Part shown: positions 1 through 8,454 of the stretch, piece by piece | Position numbering within the stretch: position 1 is the stretch's first letter | How the letters are laid out: each line of letters starts with the position of its first letter | Assembly: GCA_963770635.1 (NCBI GenBank) | Contig: CAVYQI010000007.1 | Coordinates: 62,001 to 126,000, forward strand | Origin: DASZIT01 sp963770635 | GTDB lineage: Bacteria; Actinomycetota; Acidimicrobiia; Acidimicrobiales; RAAP-2 | Length of the DNA stretch: 64,000 nucleotides | Direction: 5' to 3' | Notes under the pieces: generated by a model | Told to the model about the DNA's origin: nothing | What the model saw: the letters and a program-made list of their open reading frames with translations, nothing else | Databases searched by the model: none | Translations under genes and position numbers: made by a program

Positions 1-68
1 AGGGCCGCCGCCAACGGCTAAGACCGAGTTCGCCGGGGTCGAGCCCTTGACGCCGGCGCTGATGCAAT

Positions 69-599
69 TCAACCCGCGGCCACCAGTCGCCACATGACGA
101 TGTGCGGACCGATGTCCGGATCGAGCCACTCCTCGCCATAAGTGGTGAACCCGGCCCGCCGGTAGAGCCCGACCGCGGGGACTCGAGCATTGCACCACAA
201 CAGGCCGCCGCCTTGGGCGGCCACGTGATTGATGGCCGCCAGGAGCACTGCGGTGCCGAGGCCCCGGTTACGGGCATCCGGTTGGGTCGCCATCCCCTGC
301 AGCCGCCATTCCGGGGTCCCGGCCGAGGCCAGGTCGCCAGTCGGGAACGGCGCGGCTTCAAGGGTGACACGGGCCACTGAAAGCAAATCGCCGGTCGCAT
401 CGACAGCCGCGAAGGCGGCCGTCGTTGGATCATCGTCTCCCGGGAGGGCGACCTCGTCGATCGTTTGATGCGGACGGAGCACCGCCTGGCGAAGGGCCAG
501 GGTGTCACCTACTTCGACCCGGGTCACGGTATAGACGATGGACTCACCGTTCGGCGGCGGTGCGACCGGTTCGTCCCCTTCACCTCCGGTGGGCCTCAT
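69..599 (-). CDS. GNAT-family N-acetyltransferase
   Basis: Predicted soluble acyltransferase of 176 residues that transfers an acetyl group from acetyl-CoA to an unidentified amine. The GNAT core is visible: strand 4 (WRLQGMA), the acetyl-CoA-binding loop RNRGLGTAVL at about residues 111-120, strand 5 (LLWCNAR) and the C-terminal GLYRRAGF helix-strand. An in-frame start exists further upstream at 683, but ATG 599 is preferred because it clears the end of the upstream DinB-like gene (628) and the extra residues match nothing in the family. It follows that gene by 28 bp on the same strand and is probably co-transcribed. The substrate cannot be told from sequence. Confidence 0.8.
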   Translation of the reverse strand: MRPTGGEGDEPVAPPPNGESIVYTVTRVEVGDTLALRQAVLRPHQTIDEVALPGDDDPTTAAFAAVDATGDLLSVARVTLEAAPFPTGDLASAGTPEWRLQGMATQPDARNRGLGTAVLLAAINHVAAQGGGLLWCNARVPAVGLYRRAGFTTYGEEWLDPDIGPHIVMWRLVAAG

Positions 600-627
600 G
601 GCCAACTTCGCTCGCGGGCGGACTTCC

Positions 628-1111
628 TCACTCGCCCGTGGTCCCGTCGAGAAGCTCACGCACCGCGTCGGCGTGACCGGCATGACGGGCAGTCTCGTTG
701 ATCAGATGGATGAGGACCCAGCGGAGATCCCGGTCCTGGCCCCGGAGGCAAGGCACATCGAGACTGGGGATCGACCGGACCGCGGTGTCGGTGGCCGCCG
801 CCCGCGCCCCGTACGCAGCCAGCGCCGCCTCGACGGTCAGCTCCGGACCGGGATGGAACTCTTCTTCGTGGCGGGAGGTCTCTTCGCCGAGCATTCCCCC
901 CGTCGATCCATCTCCACTCCACGTGGGTGAGGTGATTGACGATGCGCAACAGCGGAATCAGTCGCCCGTCAGGCGTCCAGCGGCCATCCGGGTCGCTCAG
1001 GCCATCGACGTTTCGGACAATCGCCCCCCGTAGGTACCCGAGCCAGCTGAGCAGCAGCTCTCGCTCGTCGGGGTCGCCATGGGGAACATCTATCTTGGGG
1101 ATCGTCGCCAC
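628..1111 (-). pseudogene. DinB/DUF664-family protein, frameshifted
   Basis: DinB-like four-helix bundle protein of the DUF664 type, in actinobacteria usually a putative mycothiol- or metal-dependent transferase. The N-terminal half (from GTG 1111, VATIPKIDVPHGDP, through HLTHVEWRWIDGG) is in one frame and the C-terminal half (MLGEETSRHEEEF ... LIHLINETARHAGHADAVREL) in another. The break is in a run of six C on the plus strand (896-901); removing one base restores a continuous product of about 160 residues. Family histidines survive on both sides (HLTHVEWRW and NETARHAGH). The lesion is either a recent frameshift or a homopolymer error in the assembly. The GNAT gene follows by 28 bp. Confidence 0.75.
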
Positions 1112-1273
1112 CGAGCCAAGGTAAACCGCGAGCCGGACCGACGTCGATCTCCGACCTGCATTGCGGGGTTCATCAATATCGTCTGAGCGCCCCTGGGGTG
1201 ACGGGCCAGAGGTGCATTCTTCGGTATCCCTCAACGGCACTTTGGTCACAGCCCAGAGCGTCCAATATGGTCC

Positions 1274-1858
1274 CTATCGCACCACTCGGTAGGTGAGGTG
1301 CGTGACTTCAGGGGCGGAGATAACGCTGTCGATGGCGAATTCGCTGTGCCCAGGCCCATTGTCTTCAAGGAGTCGGACCCCGGCTCCAAGGGTGATGGGA
1401 ACCAGATTGATGATGATCTCGTCGAGAAGCCCGGCTCGGAGGCTTTGCTGGACCATGCTCGCCCCCATGAGCACCACATCCTTCCCGGCTGCGGCACGTT
1501 GGGCTTGCTCGATGGCGCTCTCGATGCCACCTGTGACGAACGTATACGGCAGGGGACCTTGAGGAATGCTGTCAGGTGGCTGATGCGTCACTACAAAGAG
1601 CGGCAGGGGACCCATTGGGCCATTTCCACCCCAGGCATCGGACACGTCGTAAGTGCGCCTCCCGGAGATGACAGCACCGCAACGGCCAACGCCCTCGTCG
1701 AAGAAACGAGCGCTTTCCGGCGCCATCTTGAATGCAGGATTCAAACGGCTCGGGGTTTCTCCAGTTTGGAGCCAGGTCTGAAGTCGATCGCCGCGATATT
1801 CCGCGTCCGCGATGAACCCGTCCAATGACATGGAGTGCGCAGACGTTACCGATCCCAT
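1274..1858 (-). CDS. dihydrofolate reductase family protein (RibD C-terminal-like)
   Basis: Cytosolic reductase-fold protein of 194 residues related to the RibD C-terminal/DHFR superfamily; members bind NADPH, but the substrate of this branch is unknown. The start of the fold is clear in SMSLDGFIAD, followed by VISGRRTYDV and the late segment KDVVLMGASMVQQSLRAGLLDE, the usual nucleotide-binding and dimer region. ATG 1858 is chosen because GGAG sits six bases upstream; ATG 1870 is the alternative. A second member lies at 2637-3209, so the two flank an AHSA1-type gene in a small cluster of general-purpose enzymes. No lesion is seen. Confidence 0.82.
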   Translation of the reverse strand: MGSVTSAHSMSLDGFIADAEYRGDRLQTWLQTGETPSRLNPAFKMAPESARFFDEGVGRCGAVISGRRTYDVSDAWGGNGPMGPLPLFVVTHQPPDSIPQGPLPYTFVTGGIESAIEQAQRAAAGKDVVLMGASMVQQSLRAGLLDEIIINLVPITLGAGVRLLEDNGPGHSEFAIDSVISAPEVTHLTYRVVR

Positions 1859-2060
1859 TTGATTCTCCATTCTGGTTGCTTTCCGATTGAGACGTAGCAC
1901 AACCACGAAAGTCATCGCTCCGGAGAAGGCTCTCCATCGCTCTAGCGGCCATGCCGGGGGTGCCACCTACCGCCGGCTGGGAGACCCGTCAAGAGTGACG
2001 TTCTGGAAGAGATTGCCTGACCCGGGCTGTGACGGCACCGCTCTCGCGGGGACACAAGGC

Positions 2061-2574
2061 CTACGTGGCAGGCAGGGCCCTCCCGGTCTCAAGAAGGGTC
2101 TTCAGACTCGACAGCACAGCAGGCCAGCCCTGCGAGATGGCCGGTAGGACGCTGCTCCCGGCCAAAAATCCGTCGTGGACGACCGTCAGTTTTGCGACCC
2201 CCGTTCCGACATCCTCGATGTCGAAGGTGACCTTTGAGCGGGGCTCGGCCCGCCAGGTATCAGCGGTTGCTTCATCCATCCCAACTTCGGCGGCCCACTC
2301 GGGCGTGAACGAGTGCCACGTGTAGGAAAGCTGGCGGATCGGTTTCGAGGATCACCTGCTCGGGGTCGCTCACGACGAGCCCGACATCTTTGTGTTCCAA
2401 GTCCCAGGTCGAACCCTTCTTCCAGTCAGAACCCAAGGTCTTCGGTCCAGCTACGTGGTGCCGCCAGTAGCGCTTCGTGAAAATAGGGTCGGTGAGGCCC
2501 TGCCAGACCTGCTCGGGCGTGGCGTGGATGTACGTCGTGTAGCTAAAGGTCGTCATCTTGTCGCTTCCGTTCAT
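2061..2574 (-). pseudogene. AHSA1/SRPBCC-domain protein, frameshifted
   Basis: START/SRPBCC-fold protein of the Aha1 C-terminal type, a hydrophobic-pocket family often found beside ArsR or HxlR regulators. The first part (TTFSYTTYIHATPEQVWQGL ... GSTWDLEHKDVGLVVSDPEQVILETDPP) and the second part (LSYTWHSFTPEWAAEVGM ... VTFDIEDVGTGVAKLTVVHD) are in different frames. The shift is near 2337, where one missing base breaks the family segment DPPRQLSYTW. Start ATG 2574 has GGAGG seven bases upstream. Restored length is about 171 residues. It lies just after the RibD-like gene that ends at 2637, in the same orientation, and is probably co-transcribed with it. Confidence 0.75.
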
Positions 2575-2636
2575 CGGCTTGCCTCCAATGGTCGGGTTGC
2601 CAGGTTGGGTGTGGTGCCAATCCTTGAGGGAGACCC

Positions 2637-3209
2637 TCATTCCCCGACTGACTCATATATGAGGTGAGCGAGGTCACCGACGGTCTCGGTCTTGACGAGG
2701 CGCATGGGCTTTTTGTCGCTCGTCTCGCCGAATAGGCGCTCGCCGGCGCCAAGCACAACTGGGTAGACCATTAGCCGCACCTCGTCGACGAGGTCGTGCT
2801 CGATCAGGGTCCGTACGAGCTGGAAGCTGGCGGCTACGACGATCTCCCCGCTGAGCTCCTGCTTCAGCTTTGAGACCTCGGTCACCGGGTCGCCCTTGAG
2901 GACCGTGGTGTTGTTCCATTTGGGATCCTCGAGCGTGGAGGACACCACGTACTTGGGCATGCTGTTGAGCCTGTCCGCCAATTCGCCGCTCCGGAATGGC
3001 CAGCGCGCGGCCAAGAACTCGTAGCTCCGCCTGCCCAGCAGCTGGACCTCGGCACCCAGCGCCTCATCGAGCAGGACCTTGGCCGCCTCCTCGCGACCTC
3101 GGTCGCCGATACGACCGACCCAGCCGCCGCGGCTGAAACCCTCGTCGCCGACAGGGTCCTGGATGACTCCGTCGAGCGAAACGTTCTCGCTGATGACGAC
3201 TCTTCCCAT
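2637..3209 (-). CDS. dihydrofolate reductase family protein (RibD C-terminal-like)
   Basis: Second DHFR/RibD-C-like protein of the cluster, 190 residues. It begins MGRVVISENVSLDGVIQDP, the usual first strand, and carries LLGRRSYEFLAARWP, YVVSSTLEDPKWNNTTVL and the segment SGEIVVAASFQLVRTLIEHD near the C terminus. ATG 3209 is chosen at the fold start; the ORF continues 11 codons upstream without resembling the family. Role unknown beyond a likely NADPH-dependent reductase fold. It is the upstream neighbour of the frameshifted AHSA1 gene (63-bp gap) and is followed, across a 71-bp gap, by the intact AHSA1 gene controlled from the HxlR divergent promoter. Confidence 0.82.
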   Translation of the reverse strand: MGRVVISENVSLDGVIQDPVGDEGFSRGGWVGRIGDRGREEAAKVLLDEALGAEVQLLGRRSYEFLAARWPFRSGELADRLNSMPKYVVSSTLEDPKWNNTTVLKGDPVTEVSKLKQELSGEIVVAASFQLVRTLIEHDLVDEVRLMVYPVVLGAGERLFGETSDKKPMRLVKTETVGDLAHLIYESVGE

Positions 3210-3280
3210 TTCAGTCCTCTCTCGTCGGTGTCCTATACACACTGACGGTTTCGAATGAGGGTCTCTGTGCCGAAGGCTTC

Positions 3281-3724
3281 CTAGTCAGCGTTGGGCTCAC
3301 CTTGGCCAGTCGTGATCAGTCGCCGGAGGCTGTTGTTGATGTAGAAGCTCCAGGCGCTCGAGCACTTCTCGTAGCACTCGAAGGCTGGGACGAGCCCCGT
3401 GTGGGTGAACCGAACTTCTGTTTGCTCGTCTTGCTGGGTCACCTCGAAGGTGACCTCGGTACCCGTCCACTCGTTCGGATCCTCGGTGAAGTTGAGATAG
3501 GCGTCGAGCACGCGCCAGACGACTCTCTTGTTCGGGACGAACTCGGTGATCTGCTGCTTGCTGTAGTGGACGTCCTGGTAGCGATACGTGAACTCTGCGT
3601 CGAGTTCATCGGTCGCCCCCTCGATCTGTCCGGACCACCAGCCCCTTACGTTCTTGATGGCAGCGAAGGCCTCCTCGGGGCTCTGGTCGACCAGGAAAGC
3701 GGTACTGAAGTTCTGGCTCGTCAT
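3281..3724 (-). CDS. SRPBCC/AHSA1-family protein
   Basis: A 147-residue START/SRPBCC-fold protein. The opening FSTAFLVDQSPEEAFAAIKN and the segment VRGWWSGQIEGATDELDAEFTYRYQ are characteristic of the Aha1-C-like subgroup often annotated as ATPase or activator homologues; ligand unknown. Start ATG 3724 is supported by two purine-rich tracts (GGAGG and GGAG) just upstream. It is transcribed divergently from the HxlR regulator at 3818, and the 93-bp interval holds a palindrome, so this gene is the probable HxlR target. An HxlR regulator beside an SRPBCC gene is a pairing seen in many bacteria. Confidence 0.85.
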   Translation of the reverse strand: MTSQNFSTAFLVDQSPEEAFAAIKNVRGWWSGQIEGATDELDAEFTYRYQDVHYSKQQITEFVPNKRVVWRVLDAYLNFTEDPNEWTGTEVTFEVTQQDEQTEVRFTHTGLVPAFECYEKCSSAWSFYINNSLRRLITTGQGEPNAD

Positions 3725-3768
3725 GTCTCCGGTCCTCCGATCTGGTTCTTTCACGCAACTGGAAGCAA

Positions 3769-3809
3769 CCTAACATGACCGGTCGCATGATGCAACCAGA
3801 AATGTTAGG
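3769..3809. promoter_or_regulatory. candidate HxlR operator in divergent promoter
   Basis: A perfect 8-bp inverted repeat, CCTAACAT at 3769-3776 and ATGTTAGG at 3802-3809, lies with a 25-bp spacer between the SRPBCC gene (start 3724) and the HxlR gene (start 3818). GCAACC is also repeated directly beside each half (3765-3770 and 3792-3797). The right half overlaps a TAGGAT-like -10 box a few bases before the HxlR ATG, which would make that mRNA almost leaderless and let the regulator block its own promoter. The symmetry is seen; regulator binding is inferred. Confidence 0.55.
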
Positions 3810-3817
3810 ATTAGTCC

Positions 3818-4276
3818 ATGCTCGGAAATAGCTACGAGGGCCAGGTCTGTTCGGCGGCCCGCTCGCTCGAGGTGGTAGGTGAGCGCTGGAGCCTGCTCAT
3901 CATCAGGGATGCGCTTTTTGGCGGCGTGACCCGGTTCAGCGACTTCGCCCGGCGCCTCGGACTAGCCAGGAACATCCTTGCTGCCCGGCTCGACGCTTTC
4001 GTCGAAGCGGGGATCATGGAGCGCTTCTCCTCGGAGGGCTCGGCCTACCAGGAGTACCGCTTGACAGAGAAGGGACGAGATCTGGCACCAGTGATCATTG
4101 CCCTGACCGACTGGGGAGACCGCTGGGCGGCGCCAAACGGGCGCCCGATCATCTATCGCCACGTCGATTGCGGCGGCGAAGTCGAGCAGCAACTCGTGTG
4201 CAGTGAATGCCGAGTGGTCGTGGAGCAAGACCAGGTCGGTATCGAGCTCGGGCCTGGAATGACTGGTGCTGCGTGA
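3818..4276 (+). CDS. HxlR-family transcriptional regulator
   Basis: DNA-binding winged-helix regulator of 152 residues. The HxlR domain fills residues 5-105: CSAARSLEVVGERWSLLIIRDALFGG, then TRFSDFARRLGLARNILAARL as the recognition region and EYRLTEKGRDL as the wing. The N-terminal Cys11 sits where redox-sensing members of the family (YodB/HypR type) carry their sensor cysteine. A C-terminal extension has three further cysteines (VDCGGEVEQQLVCSECR), possibly a metal site. It is divergent from the SRPBCC gene, and its start overlaps a palindromic promoter, so autoregulation is likely. The signal is unknown. Confidence 0.9.
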   Translation: MLGNSYEGQVCSAARSLEVVGERWSLLIIRDALFGGVTRFSDFARRLGLARNILAARLDAFVEAGIMERFSSEGSAYQEYRLTEKGRDLAPVIIALTDWGDRWAAPNGRPIIYRHVDCGGEVEQQLVCSECRVVVEQDQVGIELGPGMTGAA

Positions 4277-4406
4277 TGCAGGGATACCGAACACGCGCCC
4301 CAGAACATGCAGTGACTCCCTCGCCTGAAGGTAGCCCATAACGCCGGCTCGGAGGGCAGACCCTCGACCTTTCTGCGGGCGGGCCTCCGGCCGAAGGCGG
4401 CACCAT

Positions 4407-5822
4407 TTAGCCGATGGAGACGATAACCGGTTTAACGGCGACTCCAACCCAGATGTCGCCGTTCGGTTCGCCGAAGAAAATCAGGTAATTGCCAGTTGGT
4501 GCCTGACTCTCGATGCATCCCGGTCCTGATATTGGACATTCAAGTTGGTTCCACGAAAAGGGGTAGGTCTGCGACCAGCCGCTGGGGATGGGGCCCCCGA
4601 TTCCCGGGCTAGCGCAGGAAATGCCTCCGTCGGTGTTAGCCGTGGAGTTCCAGACAGTCTGCCCGCTGGCGTTGGTCGCCACCAGGTAGGGACAGCCCTC
4701 AAGCACGTCGGCATTGCCGCCGCCTCCGAAGCTTTCGCAGGGCTGGCCGACGTTGATAATCGAGAGCGTGATCGGGATGGTCTGCCCCTTGGCAAAGGTG
4801 CTACCGCTGGTCGTTATCGCCGCGGCGAACTGGGACCCGACGCAGGCGGGCAGCCCAGCCGTGGCCGATCCATGGAACCCGGCGTCGCCGAAGGCGAAGA
4901 CACCTCCGTCCGACGCCACCAGCCAGTAGCCCTGCCCGTCGGGAGAGGTGGCCATGCCCACGATTGGTCGGTTGAGTTGCAGGTTGCCGGTCGAACCGTG
5001 GAAGATGGCATTCCCAAAGCTGAAGATGCCCCCGTCGGCCGCGACCAACCAATAGCCGGCGAAGTCGCCGGGGCCATGTGAGCCGCCTCCGAGATTCGTC
5101 GCAAATGCCATCCCGACCATCGGCTGATTGAGGCGCAGTGACCCGGTCGAGCCGTGGAACTGAGCGTCTCCAAAGTTGAACACGCCTCCGTCGGATGCGA
5201 CCAGCCAATAGCCAAGCGCGATATCAGATGTCATCCCCACGATCGGCTTGTTCAGGCGGAGCGAGGCTGTCGAACCGTAGAATTGGGCGTCGCCGAAGGC
5301 GAAGACACCCCCATCGGACGCCACCAGCCAATAGCCGAGGCCGTCGGGCGAGGCGGCCATCCCCACGATCGGTTGATTGAGATGGAGGTTGGCGGTCGAG
5401 CCGTGAAAGCCGGCGTCGCCGAAGGCGAAGACACCGCCGTCCGAAGCCACGAGCCAGTAGCCGCCTCCCGTCGCCGCCATCCCGACCACTGGTGCTGCCG
5501 GGATGACCCCGGCCTGGGGCAGTGAGCCGTAGAAGTGAGCGTCGCCGAAGCTGTAGATGCCGCCTCCGGCCTGAGCCAGCCAATAGCCCCCGCCCGACGG
5601 GGTGCCGGCGATGGCCACGAAGCTCCCCGGGTTGACATTGCCGCAGTAAGGCGAGCAACCTTCCGTCGGTGCCGCAGCAAGGTGAGCAACCATGCCATCC
5701 GCCGCTCGGGTCGATGCCGTCGCCTTCGGTACGGCGCCTCCGAAGGCAAGCCAGCTGGCCCCTCCAACGAGGATCGCCGTGGCCCACATTCTGGCCCGGC
5801 CATGCCAACCCTGCAGTTGCAT
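4407..5822 (-). CDS. secreted six-repeat (GYWLVASDGG) protein with C-terminal BsuPI-like domain
   Basis: Exported protein of 471 residues. After an N-terminal basic stretch and hydrophobic segment (ATAILVGGASWLAFGG) come six tandem units of about 40 residues with the pattern GYWLVASDGGVFAFGDA, then FHGSTGNLQLN and PIVGMA. The C-terminal 140 residues are different: VWNSTANTDGG, WSQTYPFSWNQ and TGNYLIFFG resemble intracellular proteinase-inhibitor (BsuPI-like) or Ig-like domains. The repeat block starts with an extra FVAIAGTPSGG strand and lacks the final PIVGMA strand, a circularly permuted ending relative to its paralogues. ATG 5822 follows GGGAG closely. Function unknown; a surface or secreted scaffold or adhesin is possible. 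Confidence 0.8.
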   Translation of the reverse strand: MQLQGWHGRARMWATAILVGGASWLAFGGAVPKATASTRAADGMVAHLAAAPTEGCSPYCGNVNPGSFVAIAGTPSGGGYWLAQAGGGIYSFGDAHFYGSLPQAGVIPAAPVVGMAATGGGYWLVASDGGVFAFGDAGFHGSTANLHLNQPIVGMAASPDGLGYWLVASDGGVFAFGDAQFYGSTASLRLNKPIVGMTSDIALGYWLVASDGGVFNFGDAQFHGSTGSLRLNQPMVGMAFATNLGGGSHGPGDFAGYWLVAADGGIFSFGNAIFHGSTGNLQLNRPIVGMATSPDGQGYWLVASDGGVFAFGDAGFHGSATAGLPACVGSQFAAAITTSGSTFAKGQTIPITLSIINVGQPCESFGGGGNADVLEGCPYLVATNASGQTVWNSTANTDGGISCASPGIGGPIPSGWSQTYPFSWNQLECPISGPGCIESQAPTGNYLIFFGEPNGDIWVGVAVKPVIVSIG

Positions 5823-6164
5823 AGCTCTCCCTTGGTCGGGCAGATCCACCCACAAACGCACAAGAAGATGACTGGACGGCTCGACAAGCGTTAACTCCTC
5901 GCCCATCTTTCCACGATGCGCACCATTGAAGGAGATCGTTTCGGATCCGTCGCGATTCGCTGTGCGACGTGTGGAATGTCACCTGCCCCCTACCGCCGGC
6001 ATGTGGGCACTTCGGACCCGCAGGTCTGGTCCCTCTGCCCACTCGCGCAGCAGGGCCAGGTCCCGCTCGTGGGTGTCGCCGATCGTTGAAGCGAATTCCA
6101 CGGCAAGCCAGACCAAAACGTGCGTTTGACGATGCCGGTCGAAGCACGCAGCGTGTTCGGACTG
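5823..6164. other. intergenic region without a supported gene
   Basis: Between two secreted repeat-protein genes on the same strand. It should hold the promoter of the 4407-5822 gene. One short minus-strand frame with coding-like composition (about 5984-6150, containing FASTIGDTHERDLALLREW) has no convincing start or ribosome-binding site. No RNA gene, terminator or repeat was recognised. Confidence 0.4.
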
Positions 6165-7148
6165 TTACCCCGCCGGAATGTACGGACATATAAGTGGCGG
6201 CGGCTCCCAACTTGCGATTCCAACGATCGGCTTGACCAGGCTGTGACCCGATTCGGAGCCGAGGAACTGGGCATCGCCGTAACTAAAGACGCCACCGTCG
6301 GCGCCGACCAGCCGGTAGCCGCCGCTGGCGGGGCCCTGGGTGGGGGGTACGCCCGGATTACAGCTCTGCATGGATGGAACCGCGGCTATTCCCACGATCG
6401 GGGCGGCGAGATGTGTACCACTTGCAGACACTTGCGTTGCCGGATATCCGAAGTTGTAGACGCTCCCATCGGCGCCCGCCAACCAGTAGCTGTCGGCCAT
6501 GGAGGGCACCGCGGCGATCCCCACGATTGGCCCGGGTAACAGCTTGCCTGCCGCCGACCCTTGGAATTGGGCATCTCCGAAAGAGAACACCCCGCCATCG
6601 GCGCTCACCAGCCAGTAACCCAGCCCATCGTAGGTTGCGGCCATGCCTACGATCCGAGAGTTGAGGGGATGCCCGGCCATCGAGCCGTAGAACGGTGCCC
6701 CTCCAAAGGAGAAGACACCGCCGTCTGCGCTCACCAGCCAGTAGCCGCCATAGAGCGATGCGGCCATGCCCACCATGGGGGCATTCAGGTGAAGTCCACC
6801 CGCCGAGCCGTAGAACGGTGCGCACCCGAAGCTGAACACCCCGCCGTCCGCCCCGACCAGCCAGTACCCGAAGGCCGTTGGTGCGATTCCCACGATCGGT
6901 GCGTCAAGACGCTGGCCGGCCATCGACCCGTAATAGTTGGCCGACCCGAAGCTGAACACCCCTCCGTCAGCGCCGGCCAGCCAATAGCCCTGATTCGTGT
7001 TGCCTCCACACACCTGCGGCACCGAGTGGGGCGACGATGCGGCTTGAGCATCAGAGACCGGCCCCGACAGAGCCAGGATCGACCACACGCACAAGGTGAC
7101 AGCGAACCAGGAAAGACCCCTCACCCATTGACGGTTTCCGAGTTGCAT
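6165..7148 (-). CDS. secreted six-repeat (GYWLVGADGG) protein
   Basis: Exported protein of 327 residues. An N-terminal signal peptide is visible (WFAVTLCVWSILALSGPVSDAQA, cleavage probably after AQA). The rest is six tandem units with the core GYWLVGADGGVFSFGDA; the fifth is degenerate (SYWLAGADGSVYNFG) and the sixth reads GYRLVGADGG. The chain ends with PIVGIASWEPPPLICP, completing the last repeat. No other domain is attached. ATG 7148 has a GGAAGG tract about ten bases upstream. It is divergent from the related gene at 7391, and the pair with the gene at 4407 forms a local cluster of paralogues. Function unknown; a beta-propeller fold is inferred from the repeats. Confidence 0.8.
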   Translation of the reverse strand: MQLGNRQWVRGLSWFAVTLCVWSILALSGPVSDAQAASSPHSVPQVCGGNTNQGYWLAGADGGVFSFGSANYYGSMAGQRLDAPIVGIAPTAFGYWLVGADGGVFSFGCAPFYGSAGGLHLNAPMVGMAASLYGGYWLVSADGGVFSFGGAPFYGSMAGHPLNSRIVGMAATYDGLGYWLVSADGGVFSFGDAQFQGSAAGKLLPGPIVGIAAVPSMADSYWLAGADGSVYNFGYPATQVSASGTHLAAPIVGIAAVPSMQSCNPGVPPTQGPASGGYRLVGADGGVFSYGDAQFLGSESGHSLVKPIVGIASWEPPPLICPYIPAG

Positions 7149-7390
7149 TTCAGAACTACCTTCCTCGTCTGATCGTACTGCCCATGTGGGATAGCGAAGG
7201 GGAAACTTGCCAGAAAGCCAGCGCACCCTCGTATCCATCTTGCGGAATTCACTTCGGACTTACGTTGCCCCAGATCGCCGGCTCGGTGGGATGGCGTCAG
7301 TGCCTACATCTCACACGGCTGTTTACTGCTCCAGCCAGCGAAACAGAGCCGGACTCGAGGTGTAGCGTTCCCACACAGACCGTAGGGGCC
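7149..7390. promoter_or_regulatory. divergent promoter region of two secreted repeat-protein genes
   Basis: A 242-bp interval between the starts of the 6165-7148 gene (minus) and the 7391-8332 gene (plus). It must carry both promoters. I could not assign -10/-35 boxes with confidence and saw no palindrome longer than six bases per arm. Shared control of the two paralogues is inferred from the arrangement. Confidence 0.4.
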
Positions 7391-8332
7391 ATGGTGAATT
7401 CTTTGATGCGAAAGATTGTCGTCGCGTTCTCGGCAGCTGCGGTGTCTGTGGCCCTGGGAACAGTCATTGTGGGGAATGATGTCTCGTCGAGCGGAGCGGC
7501 CGGGACTGCTCCTTCGGGCGGAACGGGAATTACGCCCGGGTGCGCGTGCGGGGCAGGGTCAGGCTACTACTACGAGGTCGCGAGCGACGGAGGCGTATTC
7601 GCTCCCATGACCGCTTTCTTTGGTTCCATGGCCGGCCAACACCTCAATGCGCCAATCGTCGGTATGGCCGCACCTCCAGACCGCCCGGGCTACTGGTTGG
7701 TGGCGCAGGACGGCGGTGTTTTCTCATTTGGCATTGTGGACTTCCATGGCTCCACGGGAGGCATGACGCTCAACAAGCCCATCGTCGGGATGGCGGCCCC
7801 GAATAGCAGCGGTTATTGGTTGGTGGCGTCGGACGGCGGTGTCTTCGCGTTCGGGAGCGCTCGATTCATGGGGTCGACCGGGAGTCTCCAACTGAACAAG
7901 CCCATCGTCGGCATGGCGGTGACGCCGGACGGTGGCGGTTATTGGTTGGTGGCGCAGGACGGCGGCGTCTTCGCATTCGGTGACGCGTCCTTCAACGGGT
8001 CAGGCGTCTGCGACACACAATGCACGCAGGGGTCACCGGTGGTCGGTATTGCTGCGGACCCCGGCGCCCCAGGCGGTTACTGGATCGCTCAAAGCGACGG
8101 CGAGACAAGGTATTTTCCGAACAATCCCGCCGATTTCAACAACGGATCCTTCGGACGGAACTCGGCCATTCCGGGCCTCGTCCAACCGGTTGTGGGTATT
8201 AGTGCATCGGGTTTGGGTTACTACTTGGTGGCCGGCGATGGCGGCATCTTCGCTTTCGGTGACGCTCCCTTCAAGGGCTCCATTGGTGGTCACCCGCTGA
8301 ACGCGCCGGTGGTTGGCATGGCTGCCATCTAA
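7391..8332 (+). CDS. secreted six-repeat (GYWLVAQDGG) protein
   Basis: Exported protein of 313 residues with an N-terminal signal (MRKIVVAFSAAAVSVALGTV). Six repeats follow: YYYEVASDGG, GYWLVAQDGG, GYWLVASDGG, GYWLVAQDGG, GYWIAQSDGE and GYYLVAGDGG, each followed by a FHGSTG-like turn and a PIVGMAA strand. The fifth unit is divergent and holds a cysteine pair (CDTQC) in the preceding linker. The chain stops directly after the last PVVGMAAI. ATG 7391 follows AGGGG; ATG 7406 is an alternative. It has no domain beyond the repeats. Function unknown. Confidence 0.78.
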   Translation: MVNSLMRKIVVAFSAAAVSVALGTVIVGNDVSSSGAAGTAPSGGTGITPGCACGAGSGYYYEVASDGGVFAPMTAFFGSMAGQHLNAPIVGMAAPPDRPGYWLVAQDGGVFSFGIVDFHGSTGGMTLNKPIVGMAAPNSSGYWLVASDGGVFAFGSARFMGSTGSLQLNKPIVGMAVTPDGGGYWLVAQDGGVFAFGDASFNGSGVCDTQCTQGSPVVGIAADPGAPGGYWIAQSDGETRYFPNNPADFNNGSFGRNSAIPGLVQPVVGISASGLGYYLVAGDGGIFAFGDAPFKGSIGGHPLNAPVVGMAAI

Positions 8333-8454
8333 TCGCGATTACAACGCAAAATCTGGAGAGGACGTTTACTCCTGGGCGGCAACGGCGAGCAGGCCTGAGG
8401 AGAAACCGAGGGGTGCCACCTAACGCTGCCGGTTCGGAGTCCCCTATTCAGCCC

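Noticed and set aside
5984..6150. Minus-strand frame containing FASTIGDTHERDLALLREW
   Set aside because: Looks coding-like in composition but has no start, ribosome-binding site or recognised family, and a stop just upstream; at most a remnant.
8333..8345. AATCGCGATT palindrome after the 7391-8332 gene
   Set aside because: Short, no following T-run, and such words are expected by chance; not called a terminator.
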